Part shown: one piece after another, positions 1 to 7,383 of the stretch
Numbering within the stretch: position 1 is the first letter of the stretch
Layout: each line of letters opens with the position of its first letter
Assembly (NCBI RefSeq): GCF_001283065.1
Contig: NZ_CDMK01000003.1
Location: forward strand, 102,892-155,055
Direction: 5' to 3'
DNA from: Helicobacter heilmannii
GTDB lineage: Bacteria > Campylobacterota > Campylobacteria > Campylobacterales > Helicobacteraceae
DNA length: 52,164 nt
Notes under the pieces: generated by a model
Seen by the model: the letters and a program-made list of their open reading frames with translations, nothing else
Told to the model about the DNA's origin: nothing
The model's database searches: none
Program-made: the position numbers and the translations under genes

Positions 1-430
1 CGTTGTACAAAATGTAATTTTTAGCATGCGACTCGTCTTCTGCACGCACATGCCGCCAAGGGGCGTTCATCAAATAACCCTCCCAGCGCCCCATGTAATA
101 CCAGTTGGCCGGCGCATACGCCCCGTTTTGATCCTTTAGCCCCTTAGTCGAGTCGTAAGCCAGCCCGCCGATCTCGCCCCCAAGCCCCACTTCTAGTTTT
201 TGATTCTCCACAGATTTTGGCAATAAATTGGCATTCACTTCTAATGCCCCGATGGTCGTAACATAGCTGCCCGTGGGGTAAAGTCCTTTGTCTGTATTGA
301 TGGGAGCATTGTTAAAACCGATGCGCGAGAACGAGCCCACCCGCCCTGAGATTTTGTAATCAAAAGCACTGAGTTGTGCCACCAAAGAGGGGAGAAAAAA
401 AGTAAACAAGGCCAGGACTTTTTGTGTCAA
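1..430 (-). CDS. Hof-like outer membrane protein, N-terminal part (cut by window edge)
   Basis: Reading the minus strand from a TTG at 430 gives a signal-peptide-like start (LTQKVLALFTFFLPSLVAQ) followed by a mature N-terminus (SAFDYKISGRVGSFSRIGFN) that closely matches the neighbour at 483-1829. The frame stays open to the window edge, so only about 143 residues are present and the C-terminal barrel is missing. An AGGGGG ribosome site lies about six bases before the TTG, and a TATAAT box lies at 470-465. The Tyr- and Gly-rich sequence and the paralogue's terminal Phe point to an outer-membrane beta-barrel of the Helicobacter Hof family. The family assignment is from sequence resemblance recalled, not searched. 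The ligand or transported substrate is unknown. Confidence 0.75.
   Translation of the reverse strand, partial: MTQKVLALFTFFLPSLVAQLSAFDYKISGRVGSFSRIGFNNAPINTDKGLYPTGSYVTTIGALEVNANLLPKSVENQKLEVGLGGEIGGLAYDSTKGLKDQNGAYAPANWYYMGRWEGYLMNAPWRHVRAEDESHAKNYILYN
84..108. repeat. 25-bp repeat shared with 1486-1510
   Basis: The same 25 bases occur in the same frame of both tandem outer membrane protein genes (encoding PTGSY-downstream residues around NWYYMGRW). It is a product of paralogy and could act as a recombination or gene-conversion site between the two copies. Confidence 0.8.
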
Positions 431-464
431 ACAAAGCCCCCTTTTGAGATTGTGTAAAAATTGT

Positions 465-470
465 ATTATA
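465..470 (-). promoter_or_regulatory. -10 box of the first Hof-like gene
   Basis: TATAAT on the minus strand sits about 35 bases before the TTG start at 430, in the 52-bp gap between the two tandem outer membrane protein genes. The first gene in transcription order (483-1829) therefore need not drive the second. It is an exact match to the housekeeping sigma-80 -10 consensus. No -35 is evident, as is usual in Helicobacter. Confidence 0.6.
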
Positions 471-482
471 TAATAAATGCCC

Positions 483-1829
483 TTAAAAATCGTAGCTCAT
501 AGAAGTCATCACATAGCTGCGATCCTGGGTGTTGGCTTTAAATTTGGGGTTGTAGCCGGCTGAAAAATAACCCACCTTATAGCCTTGGTGCATCGTCACA
601 TCAAAACCGTTGATCTTAAACAGTAAATGGATGTGTGGGCTGGGCTTGTACTCTAGGGTGAGCATTAAACTTTTAGAGTCGGCTCTGGGCGAGTGGGTGA
701 ATTTGCCTAGAAGTTGCCATGAAAAGTTTTGCCATCTAAAGCCCACATAGGCAAAACCCGTTACAGAATTGGCGTTGTATAGATTGGAGTAGGCATTTTC
801 ATAGGGGGTGTTGTCCTTCGTATCAAAGGGGATGGGCGAGCCACTCCAGCCAATGCACGCGCTCGCGTTGCCAAAGTTCTTATACACCCCCCAGCCAAAA
901 TTGTAATGGTTGTCGATGTCAAAGTGCTGGTAAAGCAAAAAGCTCGCCGTGTTACGCCCCACGAGCGCGCCCCTAAAATAGCGGTGCGCCATGTAGGTGC
1001 TATAAAGAGGAAACCACGCATAAAGGTGGGTGTGTATCTTCCAATTGACATAGGCAAAATCAAAGTCAAATTGAAACCCAGGGGCGGTGTAGAGCTTGGG
1101 GTAAAACCATACAAAGGGCATGAGGGTTAGGTGTTTATGCTTGTAAATGAAGCTCAAGGCGTGCAAGCCATAGTCGATATGTTGGCCACTGGGGAATTGG
1201 TAACTGATGGGGGCGTAAAAGTCGCGGATAAACTGCAGATTCGAACGGGCCCGCCCATAGGAGCTAAACCACTGCAAGCTCCAAGTGCCAAAGTGCAAGA
1301 AAAGTTGTATGCCTTGGTTGTAGCCGCTCAAAAACAAGGCACGGCTGCGGTAACGCCCAATCTTAAAACCAAAATGGTCCTTGTAGCTATAACCCAAATA
1401 CAAGGTGTGCAGCACAAAATCGCGCACGCGCATAGCAGTCTCATAGCGCGAGTCTTTCCATGGCGCGTCCATAAAGTAGCCTAGCCAGCGCCCCATGTAA
1501 TACCAGTTGGCGGGCAAAAAGCCCTTTTCTTGTCCGCTTGTGTCTGTGAGTGTGCGCGTGGAGTCGTAAGCTAATGCCCCTAGCTCTGCGCCTATGGCGG
1601 CTTTGAGTTGGTGATCGCTCACGGATTTAGGCAAGAGATGGACACTCAACTTTAAAGAAGCCACTAAAGTTACATAGCTGCCTGTGGGGTAAATGCCCTT
1701 AAGCGTGTTGATGGGGCTGTTGTTAAAACCGATGCGCGCAAACGAGCCTAGCGTGCCTGAGAGTTTATAATCTAGGGCGTGGGCCATACAAAAAGCCCCA
1801 CACAACACAAGCTCCAAAAGCCGTTTCAA
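483..1829 (-). CDS. Hof-like outer membrane protein
   Basis: A beta-barrel outer membrane protein of about 448 residues. The start is placed at the TTG at 1829, which begins a compact signal peptide (LKRLLELVLCGAFCMAHA) before LDYKLSG. The frame is also open to an ATG at 1880, but that would add 17 residues before the signal peptide. The tandem paralogue likewise uses TTG. The body is rich in Tyr, Trp, Phe and Gly with alternating strand patterns (for example the GYSYKDHFGFKIGRYRS and FDIDNHYNFGWGVYKNFG segments) and ends in SMSYDF, a terminal Phe typical of BAM substrates. It resembles the Helicobacter Hof family, whose members are about 450-500 residues. It shares a 25-bp identical stretch with the neighbour (84-108 and 1486-1510), consistent with gene duplication. 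Function beyond surface exposure is unknown; adhesion or porin roles are both possible. Confidence 0.82.
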   Translation of the reverse strand: MKRLLELVLCGAFCMAHALDYKLSGTLGSFARIGFNNSPINTLKGIYPTGSYVTLVASLKLSVHLLPKSVSDHQLKAAIGAELGALAYDSTRTLTDTSGQEKGFLPANWYYMGRWLGYFMDAPWKDSRYETAMRVRDFVLHTLYLGYSYKDHFGFKIGRYRSRALFLSGYNQGIQLFLHFGTWSLQWFSSYGRARSNLQFIRDFYAPISYQFPSGQHIDYGLHALSFIYKHKHLTLMPFVWFYPKLYTAPGFQFDFDFAYVNWKIHTHLYAWFPLYSTYMAHRYFRGALVGRNTASFLLYQHFDIDNHYNFGWGVYKNFGNASACIGWSGSPIPFDTKDNTPYENAYSNLYNANSVTGFAYVGFRWQNFSWQLLGKFTHSPRADSKSLMLTLEYKPSPHIHLLFKINGFDVTMHQGYKVGYFSAGYNPKFKANTQDRSYVMTSMSYDF

Positions 1830-1907
1830 AACCGCACCATTTTCACAAAAACCTAAGATTTGCCATGCTAGAATGCGCATGGTTTATCTTAACACAAAGG
1901 AGTTCTT

Positions 1908-2278
1908 ATGGGGTCGTTAAGCCATTGATTTTCTTGGCTTTTTTAAGCCGTTTGGGTGCATATGTAGAAGTGGGGTATGCCGAGGGCAGGCAGGCACCCT
2001 CGCACTCCACGAATTTAACCATATTGAGTATAAAAACATTGGCAAAAGCCAAAAAGCGGCAAAAGCTCTTGGAAAAACGGGCGGTGCAAGAAGCCCTTGA
2101 AGCGACCGAGCAGGTCCTCAAGCGTTTGGCTAATTATAGGGACTTGGATATCCGCTCAGGGCAGTACGATGAGTTTGTGAACAAGTGCCAAAAACATATC
2201 AACATCTACTTTCCTATCAGCAACGCCTCTACAGAGCTACAGAGCGATTATCATGTTAGATTCCATTGGCGCTTTTAA
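1908..2278 (+). pseudogene. Small exported protein of unknown function, frame broken after the start codon
   Basis: A strong AAGGAG site at 1897-1902 is followed six bases later by ATG at 1908, but that frame stops after six codons (MGSLSH). The next frame is open to 2278 and reads a signal-peptide-like stretch (VVKPLIFLAFLSRLGAYVEV) and then a Lys/Glu-rich helical region and a C-terminal part (QYDEFVNKCQKHINIYFPI). Adding one G to the GGGG run at 1910-1913 would give MGVVKPLIFLAF and restore a single frame of about 124 codons. The same frame can be traced back to an ATG at 1865, but that lacks a ribosome site and overlaps the TAGAAT promoter-like element at 1868-1873. I do not recognise the protein. 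It may be a genuine loss, a switchable tract or a sequencing error. Confidence 0.5.
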
Positions 2279-2582
2279 CGCGCTTAGGTGTGTAGCTTGC
2301 TCTTTGGAGAGGGGCTCTTTGAGCCTTCTACAACGCCCCTGCAAAGCAGTGTCCGTGGCGTGCCCCGTCTTTACGCCCGGTGTTGTGTCTTTGGTGCTGA
2401 TCAAATAAAGAAAACAGCGCACGCACGCCAAAGCCACCCAGGTTAAATCCAGCGCAACAAGCAGGATTTAGAGCATTTGGAGTGCTCTTTGAGCCAGTAC
2501 ATAGGGCAACAAACAACTTGATGGGCACTAAAAGCATGGTGTCCTCATAAGTTTTTTATGGACACAGCTTCCACGGGCAATT
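2279..2582. other. About 300 bp without a convincing gene; possible outer-membrane-protein relic
   Basis: No ORF with a ribosome site and recognisable product is seen. A minus-strand frame between about 2530 and 2340 reads FNLGGFGVRALFSLFDQHQ, which has the look of Helicobacter outer membrane protein strands, but it has no start or clear continuation. The right end holds a hairpin downstream of mnmA. Treat as a probable decayed gene remnant. Confidence 0.35.
2539..2565 (-). terminator. Hairpin downstream of mnmA
   Basis: The arms GTGTCC (2539-2544) and GGACAC (2560-2565) pair, extended by ATAA/TTAT with a two-base bulge. It lies 18 bases past the mnmA stop at the end of the minus-strand gene run. 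Only a short T run follows, so intrinsic termination is plausible but weak. Confidence 0.4.
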
Positions 2583-3623
2583 TTAAGCACTCTTAGTGAT
2601 GATCCCTCCGCCAAGCACACAGTCGTCTTGATAGACCACGAGGGCTTGGCCTAGGGCGACTCCATAGACGGGCGACTCAAACGCCGCCTTAATGGTGCCG
2701 CCTTCTAGGTGTATCTTGGCCTTGGTGGGCGTGCTTCTATAGCGCACCTTCACCAAATACTCTCCCTCTTTAAAATTTTCAGGCAAGGATTTATTTTGCG
2801 CTTCTATGTTTAGCACCGCTAAATCTTGCTTTTGCCCCACAATGATTTCATTTTTGCTAGCGTCAATGCCCACCACGAAGTGCGGGGTGTGCGCGCCCTT
2901 CACGCTAAAGCCCTTGCGCTTGCCAATGGTGTAGTGCATGTAGCCCTTATGCGTGCCCACCACCTGTCCGCTTAAATCCCTAACCAGCCCCTCACGATCC
3001 ACATCGATATGCTCTTTAAGCGTGTCAATGTAGGACTTTTCCACAAAACAAATTTCTTGCGACTCTTTATAACTCTTTAGGTCCCCCAAAAAAGGCATGG
3101 CCGCTAGGGCTTTGGGCTTGATTTCGCTTTTGAGTAAATCGCCTAGGGGGAAGAGCAGCGCGTCGATCGCTCTTTGGGGCAGGGCGTATAAAAAATAGCT
3201 CTGATCCTTGCTTAAATCCGCCGCCTCTCTAATCCTTAGCACCCCCTGCACTTCTTGCAAGCGGGCGTAATGCCCCGTGGCGATCTTCTCACAGCCTTTA
3301 CTTAGGGCAAAGTCTAGCCCCAGCCCAAATTTCATCAAGGGGTTACACAGCGCGCAGGGGTTCGGGGTTTGCCCTTTTTTGTAGGTGTCTATGAAGGCTT
3401 GGTACACCTTTTCTTTAAATGCCTCCTTTAAATCCACCACCTCAAAGGGGATTTGTAGAAACTTAGCCACCGCTTCGCAGTTTTTAATGTAGTGGGTGTG
3501 CTTCTCCTCCTTGTCATGCAATTTTAAATACACCCCCAAGAGATCATATCCGGCTTGTTGCAACAAATACGCGCTAAACGAGCTATCCACCCCTCCACTC
3601 ATCAAAACAGCGATCTTCATCAT
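2583..3623 (-). CDS. mnmA: tRNA-specific 2-thiouridylase MnmA
   Basis: Introduces sulphur at C2 of the wobble uridine (U34) of Lys, Glu and Gln tRNAs using ATP and a persulphide relay; cytoplasmic. At 346 residues it is close to the usual family length (about 340-370). The N-terminal PP-loop SGGVDSS is at residues 9-15. The two catalytic cysteines appear as Cys93 (in NPCALCNP) and Cys192 (in QEICFVEKS). The tRNA-binding region includes GHYARL and the ATP site SKDQSYFL. The start MMKIAVL overlaps the end of the preceding MotE-like gene by 4 bases, so it is the distal gene of a tightly packed run from purA. Its position after flagellar genes suggests co-transcription only, not a flagellar role. 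Confidence 0.95.
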   Translation of the reverse strand: MMKIAVLMSGGVDSSFSAYLLQQAGYDLLGVYLKLHDKEEKHTHYIKNCEAVAKFLQIPFEVVDLKEAFKEKVYQAFIDTYKKGQTPNPCALCNPLMKFGLGLDFALSKGCEKIATGHYARLQEVQGVLRIREAADLSKDQSYFLYALPQRAIDALLFPLGDLLKSEIKPKALAAMPFLGDLKSYKESQEICFVEKSYIDTLKEHIDVDREGLVRDLSGQVVGTHKGYMHYTIGKRKGFSVKGAHTPHFVVGIDASKNEIIVGQKQDLAVLNIEAQNKSLPENFKEGEYLVKVRYRSTPTKAKIHLEGGTIKAAFESPVYGVALGQALVVYQDDCVLGGGIITKSA

Positions 3624-4303
3624 TCATCCTCATCTTTGGGTTTGGGAGGCGGGGGGGGCGGGGGCGGGGCTTTAAAGGGAGGTCCCTTTTGCAGCATTTC
3701 GGTTAAACTCGCCGCCTTGGCCGGGTCCATTTTGGCTAAGATTTTGCCCATGTCTTTTGCCTCTAATTTAGATAAAATCGTGGCGGCCTGATTGATGGGC
3801 ATGTCCTGCAAAATCGGCGCGGCTTTGGAGTCCTTCATTTTGGCGTAGGTCGTGGCGACTTTAGAGCTGCTGCCCTCCTTGATTTCTTTTAAGAGTTGTT
3901 CGTTTTGCGCGATGAGCTTTTTAAGCTCCTTTTCTTTTTGCGTCTGCAAGTCCTTAAACGCCTTCTCTTTGGCCTCAAATTCTTTTAAATGGGCATCTAG
4001 GTCCTTCTCCCTTTTGGCGACTTTGGCATTGCGCTGATCCAGCAGGCTTTGGGTCTGCTCTTGCAAATTCTGCAGGGTGAGCGCGCGCTCTTGCAAGAGT
4101 TGTAGTTGGTTGTTGATCTCGGCTTTTCTGGATTCAAAAATCGCGTTGCATTGCAAGAATTGCTGTGAAGCGTGGTTAGCCCCCTTGGGGATTTCTAGAC
4201 TGGGAAAGGAGTTGGCGGGGGGGGTTTGGCCGCTTTGTGGGGCGGGGGGCGCATCCGCTAAGAGCATTCCCACACACACCGCATAAAGAGTAAGGCTACG
4301 CAC
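3620..4303 (-). CDS. MotE-like (MgtE_N-type) periplasmic coiled-coil protein
   Basis: A 227-residue secreted protein. Residues 1-16 form a signal peptide ([18 protein letters not shown]). Residues 60-140 are a long Lys/Glu/Gln coiled coil. Residues 148-200 form a helical domain with the pattern [13 protein letters not shown]...[22 protein letters not shown], typical of the MgtE N-terminal/MotE domain. The C-terminus is a run of eight prolines and an acidic tail (KPKDEDE). The order purA, FliJ-like, MotE-like is shared with other Campylobacterota; related proteins stabilise flagellar motor parts or, in Campylobacter, affect host colonisation (Cj1496c, from memory). A flagellar-motor chaperone role is inferred. 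The gene overlaps the FliJ-like gene by 8 bases and mnmA by 4. A C8 tract lies in its coding strand. Confidence 0.7.
   Translation of the reverse strand: MRSLTLYAVCVGMLLADAPPAPQSGQTPPANSFPSLEIPKGANHASQQFLQCNAIFESRKAEINNQLQLLQERALTLQNLQEQTQSLLDQRNAKVAKREKDLDAHLKEFEAKEKAFKDLQTQKEKELKKLIAQNEQLLKEIKEGSSSKVATTYAKMKDSKAAPILQDMPINQAATILSKLEAKDMGKILAKMDPAKAASLTEMLQKGPPFKAPPPPPPPPKPKDEDE
3638..3669. other. G-rich tract with G-quadruplex potential inside the MotE-like gene
   Basis: The plus strand holds GGG, GGG, G8, G5 and G4 blocks separated by 1-6 bases, meeting the common G-quadruplex pattern. It encodes the poly-Pro tail on the minus strand. The G8 run at 3651-3658 is also the longest homopolymer there and a slippage candidate. 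Confidence 0.7.
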
Positions 4304-4730
4304 GGCGCGCCTTTTGTTGCCGATAAAAGACCTCAGCCCCGATCGAATCCATTTGTTTTGCCTCCTCTTTCTCCAGCTTTTGTGCCCTTTTTTTGAGCTC
4401 TAGGGTGTATAAATACTGCAACTTCTCATATTCTATACACACATTTTTATAAAGTTCTCTTAAATGAGTGTCTATGCTCTTTAGCTCGCTGATTTCTAAC
4501 CCCACTTGGTCGATGGCATATAGATAGTTCTTTTTTAAGCTATTGCACTGGATGAAGGCGGCCATGTTGGCCGTAGTGGGCACGCTTAGGGTGTTGAGCT
4601 CAGCCACCAAGCCCTGTTGCTCCTCTTGTTTGGCGTGGATTTTGGCAAGGTTGGCGGCAATGTCGGCCTCACAGCGTTGCATGGCCTGTTTTTTCACCTG
4701 TACTAGGGCTTTAAAGGTTTTTAAATTCAT
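4296..4730 (-). CDS. FliJ-like coiled-coil flagellar protein
   Basis: A 144-residue protein that is almost wholly helical and charged (MNLKTFKALVQVKKQAMQRC...), matching the size and character of FliJ/FlgX proteins of Helicobacter and Campylobacter (HP0256 in H. pylori lies beside purA in the same way). FliJ proteins act at the cytoplasmic face of the flagellar export apparatus, escorting chaperones and linking the ATPase to the gate; Campylobacter FlgX has been described as a stator chaperone. No signal peptide or membrane segment is present. It overlaps purA by 4 bases (4727-4730) and the MotE-like gene by 8, so the three are probably translationally coupled. The family is inferred from position and coiled-coil content because these proteins diverge strongly in sequence. 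Confidence 0.65.
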   Translation of the reverse strand: MNLKTFKALVQVKKQAMQRCEADIAANLAKIHAKQEEQQGLVAELNTLSVPTTANMAAFIQCNSLKKNYLYAIDQVGLEISELKSIDTHLRELYKNVCIEYEKLQYLYTLELKKRAQKLEKEEAKQMDSIGAEVFYRQQKARRA

Positions 4731-5932
4731 GGCAGCAACACCATGTTTTCTCTTTGTGGGCTGGTGGAGACGGCACCAATTTTCACCCCAATAAGCTCTT
4801 GCAACGCTAAGATATATTCCTGTGCCTCTTTAGGCAGGGCGTTAAACTCGCCCACCCCTGCGCTGTGCCCCCACCCCTTAAAGCACTTGTAAATGGGTTT
4901 TGCCCCCTCTAAACTAGGGCTAGAATTCTCATAACCCACGCCCACTAAAATTTCCTCCAAGCCATCCAAGACATCGAGCTTCATCAAAGCAAGTTCACTG
5001 CACCCATTGAGGCGGCAAGCGTATTTGACCGCCACCGCGTCAAAATACCCGCACCGCCTAGCTCTGTTTGTAGTGGTGCCATACTCATGCCCCTTTTCTC
5101 TTAAATACGCCCCCACCTGCCCTAAATCCTCGGTGGGAAAGGGCCCTAGCCCCACGCGCGTGCAATACGCCTTAGCCACGCCAATGATTTTATCAATGTC
5201 TTTCACGCTAAGCCCGCTCCCACTGCACGCCCCCGCTGCTATGGTGGTCGAGCTGGTTACAAAGGGGTAAGTGCCAAAATCCACATCCAGCATGCTCCCC
5301 TGCGCGCCCTCTAGTAAAATCTTTTTGTTTTGATCTATGGCCTCCCATAAAAGCGCGGTGGTGTCAGTGGTGTAGGGCAATACTTTGGGGGCGTAGGTGT
5401 TTAAATAATCCTCAAGGGCTTTGAGCGTGGGTAAATCGGGGGTATGTGCGTGTGCACTTAAGTGGTGCGCGAGTTTGTCTTTTAAGAGTTTGGGCTCTCT
5501 TAAATCCCCCACCCTAAGCCCTACGCGCCCGATCTTGTCTTGATAAGCCGGGCCAATGCCCTTCTTGGTCGTGCCGATCGCGCCCCTGCCATTCTCAGTG
5601 CGCATATCTTGCATGGGGTGGTGGGGCAAGATCAAATGCGCCCGATCGCTCACAAACAAGCGCCCCTTTAAATCCCCAAAGGGTTTCATTTCCTTGAGCA
5701 AAGCATCCAAAGCCACCACCACGCCATTGCCGATCACATTTTTACACTGCGGGTAAAGCACGCCAGAGGGGATCAAGTGCAGGGCGTGGGTTTTCCCATC
5801 CGCCACGATCGTGTGCCCCGCGTTGTGCCCGCCTTGAAAGCGCACCACAAAATCATAATTGGGGGCCAGCCTGTCGACTAACTTGCCCTTACCCTCATCG
5901 CCCCATTGCACCCCCACGACTACATCAGCCAT
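4727..5932 (-). CDS. purA: Adenylosuccinate synthetase
   Basis: Joins IMP and aspartate with GTP to form adenylosuccinate, the first committed step to AMP. At 401 residues it is slightly shorter than the common ~430 but normal for Helicobacter. The phosphate-binding loop WGDEGKGK is at residues 10-17, with the catalytic Asp in it, and the catalytic His lies in GGHNAGHT at about 40. Also visible are NGRGAIGTTKKGIGPAY (IMP binding), EGAQGSMLDVDFGTYPFVT, and the aspartate loop VGLGPFPTE. The gene leads into the FliJ-like and MotE-like genes and is preceded by prs with an 11-bp gap. Confidence 0.97.
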   Translation of the reverse strand: MADVVVGVQWGDEGKGKLVDRLAPNYDFVVRFQGGHNAGHTIVADGKTHALHLIPSGVLYPQCKNVIGNGVVVALDALLKEMKPFGDLKGRLFVSDRAHLILPHHPMQDMRTENGRGAIGTTKKGIGPAYQDKIGRVGLRVGDLREPKLLKDKLAHHLSAHAHTPDLPTLKALEDYLNTYAPKVLPYTTDTTALLWEAIDQNKKILLEGAQGSMLDVDFGTYPFVTSSTTIAAGACSGSGLSVKDIDKIIGVAKAYCTRVGLGPFPTEDLGQVGAYLREKGHEYGTTTNRARRCGYFDAVAVKYACRLNGCSELALMKLDVLDGLEEILVGVGYENSSPSLEGAKPIYKCFKGWGHSAGVGEFNALPKEAQEYILALQELIGVKIGAVSTSPQRENMVLLP

Positions 5933-5943
5933 ACCAAACTCCT

Positions 5944-6879
5944 TTAGACAAAGAGCGAATGCACGCTCTCGTTGTGGTAAATCCTGCGGATCACTTCAGC
6001 AAATAGGGGGGCGACACTCAGCACCGTGATTTTGGCGTGCTTGCCCTTGTGTGGGATCGAGTTGCTCACCACCACTTCATCTAGCGCGCTCTCTTGAATG
6101 CGCTTGATGGCATTGCCGCTTAAGACTGCATGCGTGCCGATCGCCATCACCGAGTGCGCCCCTCTAGCCTTTAACATCTCCGCGGCTTTGCAAATGGTTC
6201 CGGCCGTGTCGATCATGTCATCGATCAAGATCACATCCCGTTTATCCACATCCCCAATGATGTTCATCACCTCCGCTTCATTCGCCCGCTCGCGGCGTTT
6301 ATCCACAATGACTAAATCCAGCCCCATTTGGCTGGCAAAATACCGTGCCCTCGACACCCCACCAATATCCGGGCTTGCCACAATGGGGTTTTTAAACGCC
6401 CGCGACAAAATATAATCTCTAAACACAATCGAGCCGTAAAGATTATCCACGGGGATATTAAAAAAGCCTTGGATTTGTCCGGCGTGTAGGTCCATGGTGA
6501 TGATGCGATCGATTTGCACGGTCTGCATTAAATCCGCCACAAGTTTCGCGCTGATAGGCACCCTAGGCGCGGCCTTGCGATCCTGTCTGGCGTAGCCAAA
6601 GTAGGGGATCACGGCGGTGATCGAGCTGGCACTGCTGCGCTTGAGCGCATCCACCATGATCAACAGCTCCATTAAATTATCATTCACCGGGGTGCAAGTG
6701 GGCTGGACAATACACACATCGCGCCCCCGCACCGACTCGCTGATTTGCACATTGATCTCCCCATCGCTAAAATGCCCCAAGATCGCCTTAGACAAGCCCA
6801 CATTTAGATGTCTAGCCACTTCCTTGCTAAAACTCGGGTGCGCGCTCCCGCTAAAGATTTTAAAACTGCGCGTTTTCAT
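5944..6879 (-). CDS. prs: Ribose-phosphate pyrophosphokinase (PRPP synthetase)
   Basis: Makes PRPP from ribose 5-phosphate and ATP, supplying purine, pyrimidine, His, Trp and NAD synthesis. The 311 residues match the family length. Motifs in order: FSDGEINVQI, the catalytic flexible loop with YARQDRK near residue 98, the metal-binding region MDLHAGQIQGFF (about 128-139), and the PRPP loop ILIDDMIDTAGT (about 217-228). It lies directly after the HIT gene with no gap and directly before purA, so purine synthesis genes are adjacent. Confidence 0.96.
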   Translation of the reverse strand: MKTRSFKIFSGSAHPSFSKEVARHLNVGLSKAILGHFSDGEINVQISESVRGRDVCIVQPTCTPVNDNLMELLIMVDALKRSSASSITAVIPYFGYARQDRKAAPRVPISAKLVADLMQTVQIDRIITMDLHAGQIQGFFNIPVDNLYGSIVFRDYILSRAFKNPIVASPDIGGVSRARYFASQMGLDLVIVDKRRERANEAEVMNIIGDVDKRDVILIDDMIDTAGTICKAAEMLKARGAHSVMAIGTHAVLSGNAIKRIQESALDEVVVSNSIPHKGKHAKITVLSVAPLFAEVIRRIYHNESVHSLFV

Positions 6880-7377
6880 TCAAACTCCTGTAAAATAATC
6901 CGCCACTTTGGTTTTCAGCGTGGTGTAAATCTGCTCAAAATCCACCCCATAAATGCGGGTTTGCCCGATGGCGGTCATGAAATTCGTGTCTTTCTTAAAA
7001 CGGGGGACTAAATGCCCGTGCAAATGCGGCGCGATGCCCGCCCCCCCAGCGTCCTTGATGTTAAAGCCCAAATTCACGCCCTGTGCCCCAAAGGCATACA
7101 AGAGCTGCACCCCCTCATACAGCCGTTTTTGTAAGTGTAACCATAACTCTAGCCCCAAGCCTTCAGGGCTGTCTTGGTGGATATGCGGGATCACCATGAA
7201 ATGCCCGGGGGTGTAGGGGTAGCGGTTCATCACCCCAAAGCATAAAGAATCTCTAAAGAGCACATGGTTTTTAAAGTCGTCCTTGGGGTTTTGACTAATG
7301 GCGCAAAAGACGCATTCAGGTGCATCATCGCCCACAAGGTAGGGGCTACGCCACGGGGCGTATAGATGGTCCATCAC
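6880..7377 (-). CDS. HIT-family nucleotide hydrolase or transferase
   Basis: A 165-residue histidine-triad protein. Near the N-terminus is CVFC with nearby residues typical of the zinc-bearing HIT branch. The active-site triad HLHGHLVPR (about residues 123-131) is preceded by GFNIKDAGGAGIAPHLH, which resembles dinucleoside tetraphosphate hydrolase/phosphorylase-like HIT proteins. The likely substrate is Ap4A or AMP-linked compounds; not established here. The order murF-HIT-prs is conserved with H. pylori HP0740-HP0742. It is 6 bases from murF and abuts prs. Confidence 0.88.
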   Translation of the reverse strand: MMDHLYAPWRSPYLVGDDAPECVFCAISQNPKDDFKNHVLFRDSLCFGVMNRYPYTPGHFMVIPHIHQDSPEGLGLELWLHLQKRLYEGVQLLYAFGAQGVNLGFNIKDAGGAGIAPHLHGHLVPRFKKDTNFMTAIGQTRIYGVDFEQIYTTLKTKVADYFTGV

Positions 7378-7383
7378 ACCTCC

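Noticed and set aside
906-1484. Two open plus-strand frames (906-1130 and 1131-1484) opposite the Hof-like gene
   Set aside because: They lie fully antisense to a well-supported outer membrane protein gene, have no ribosome site and show composition expected of a shadow frame.
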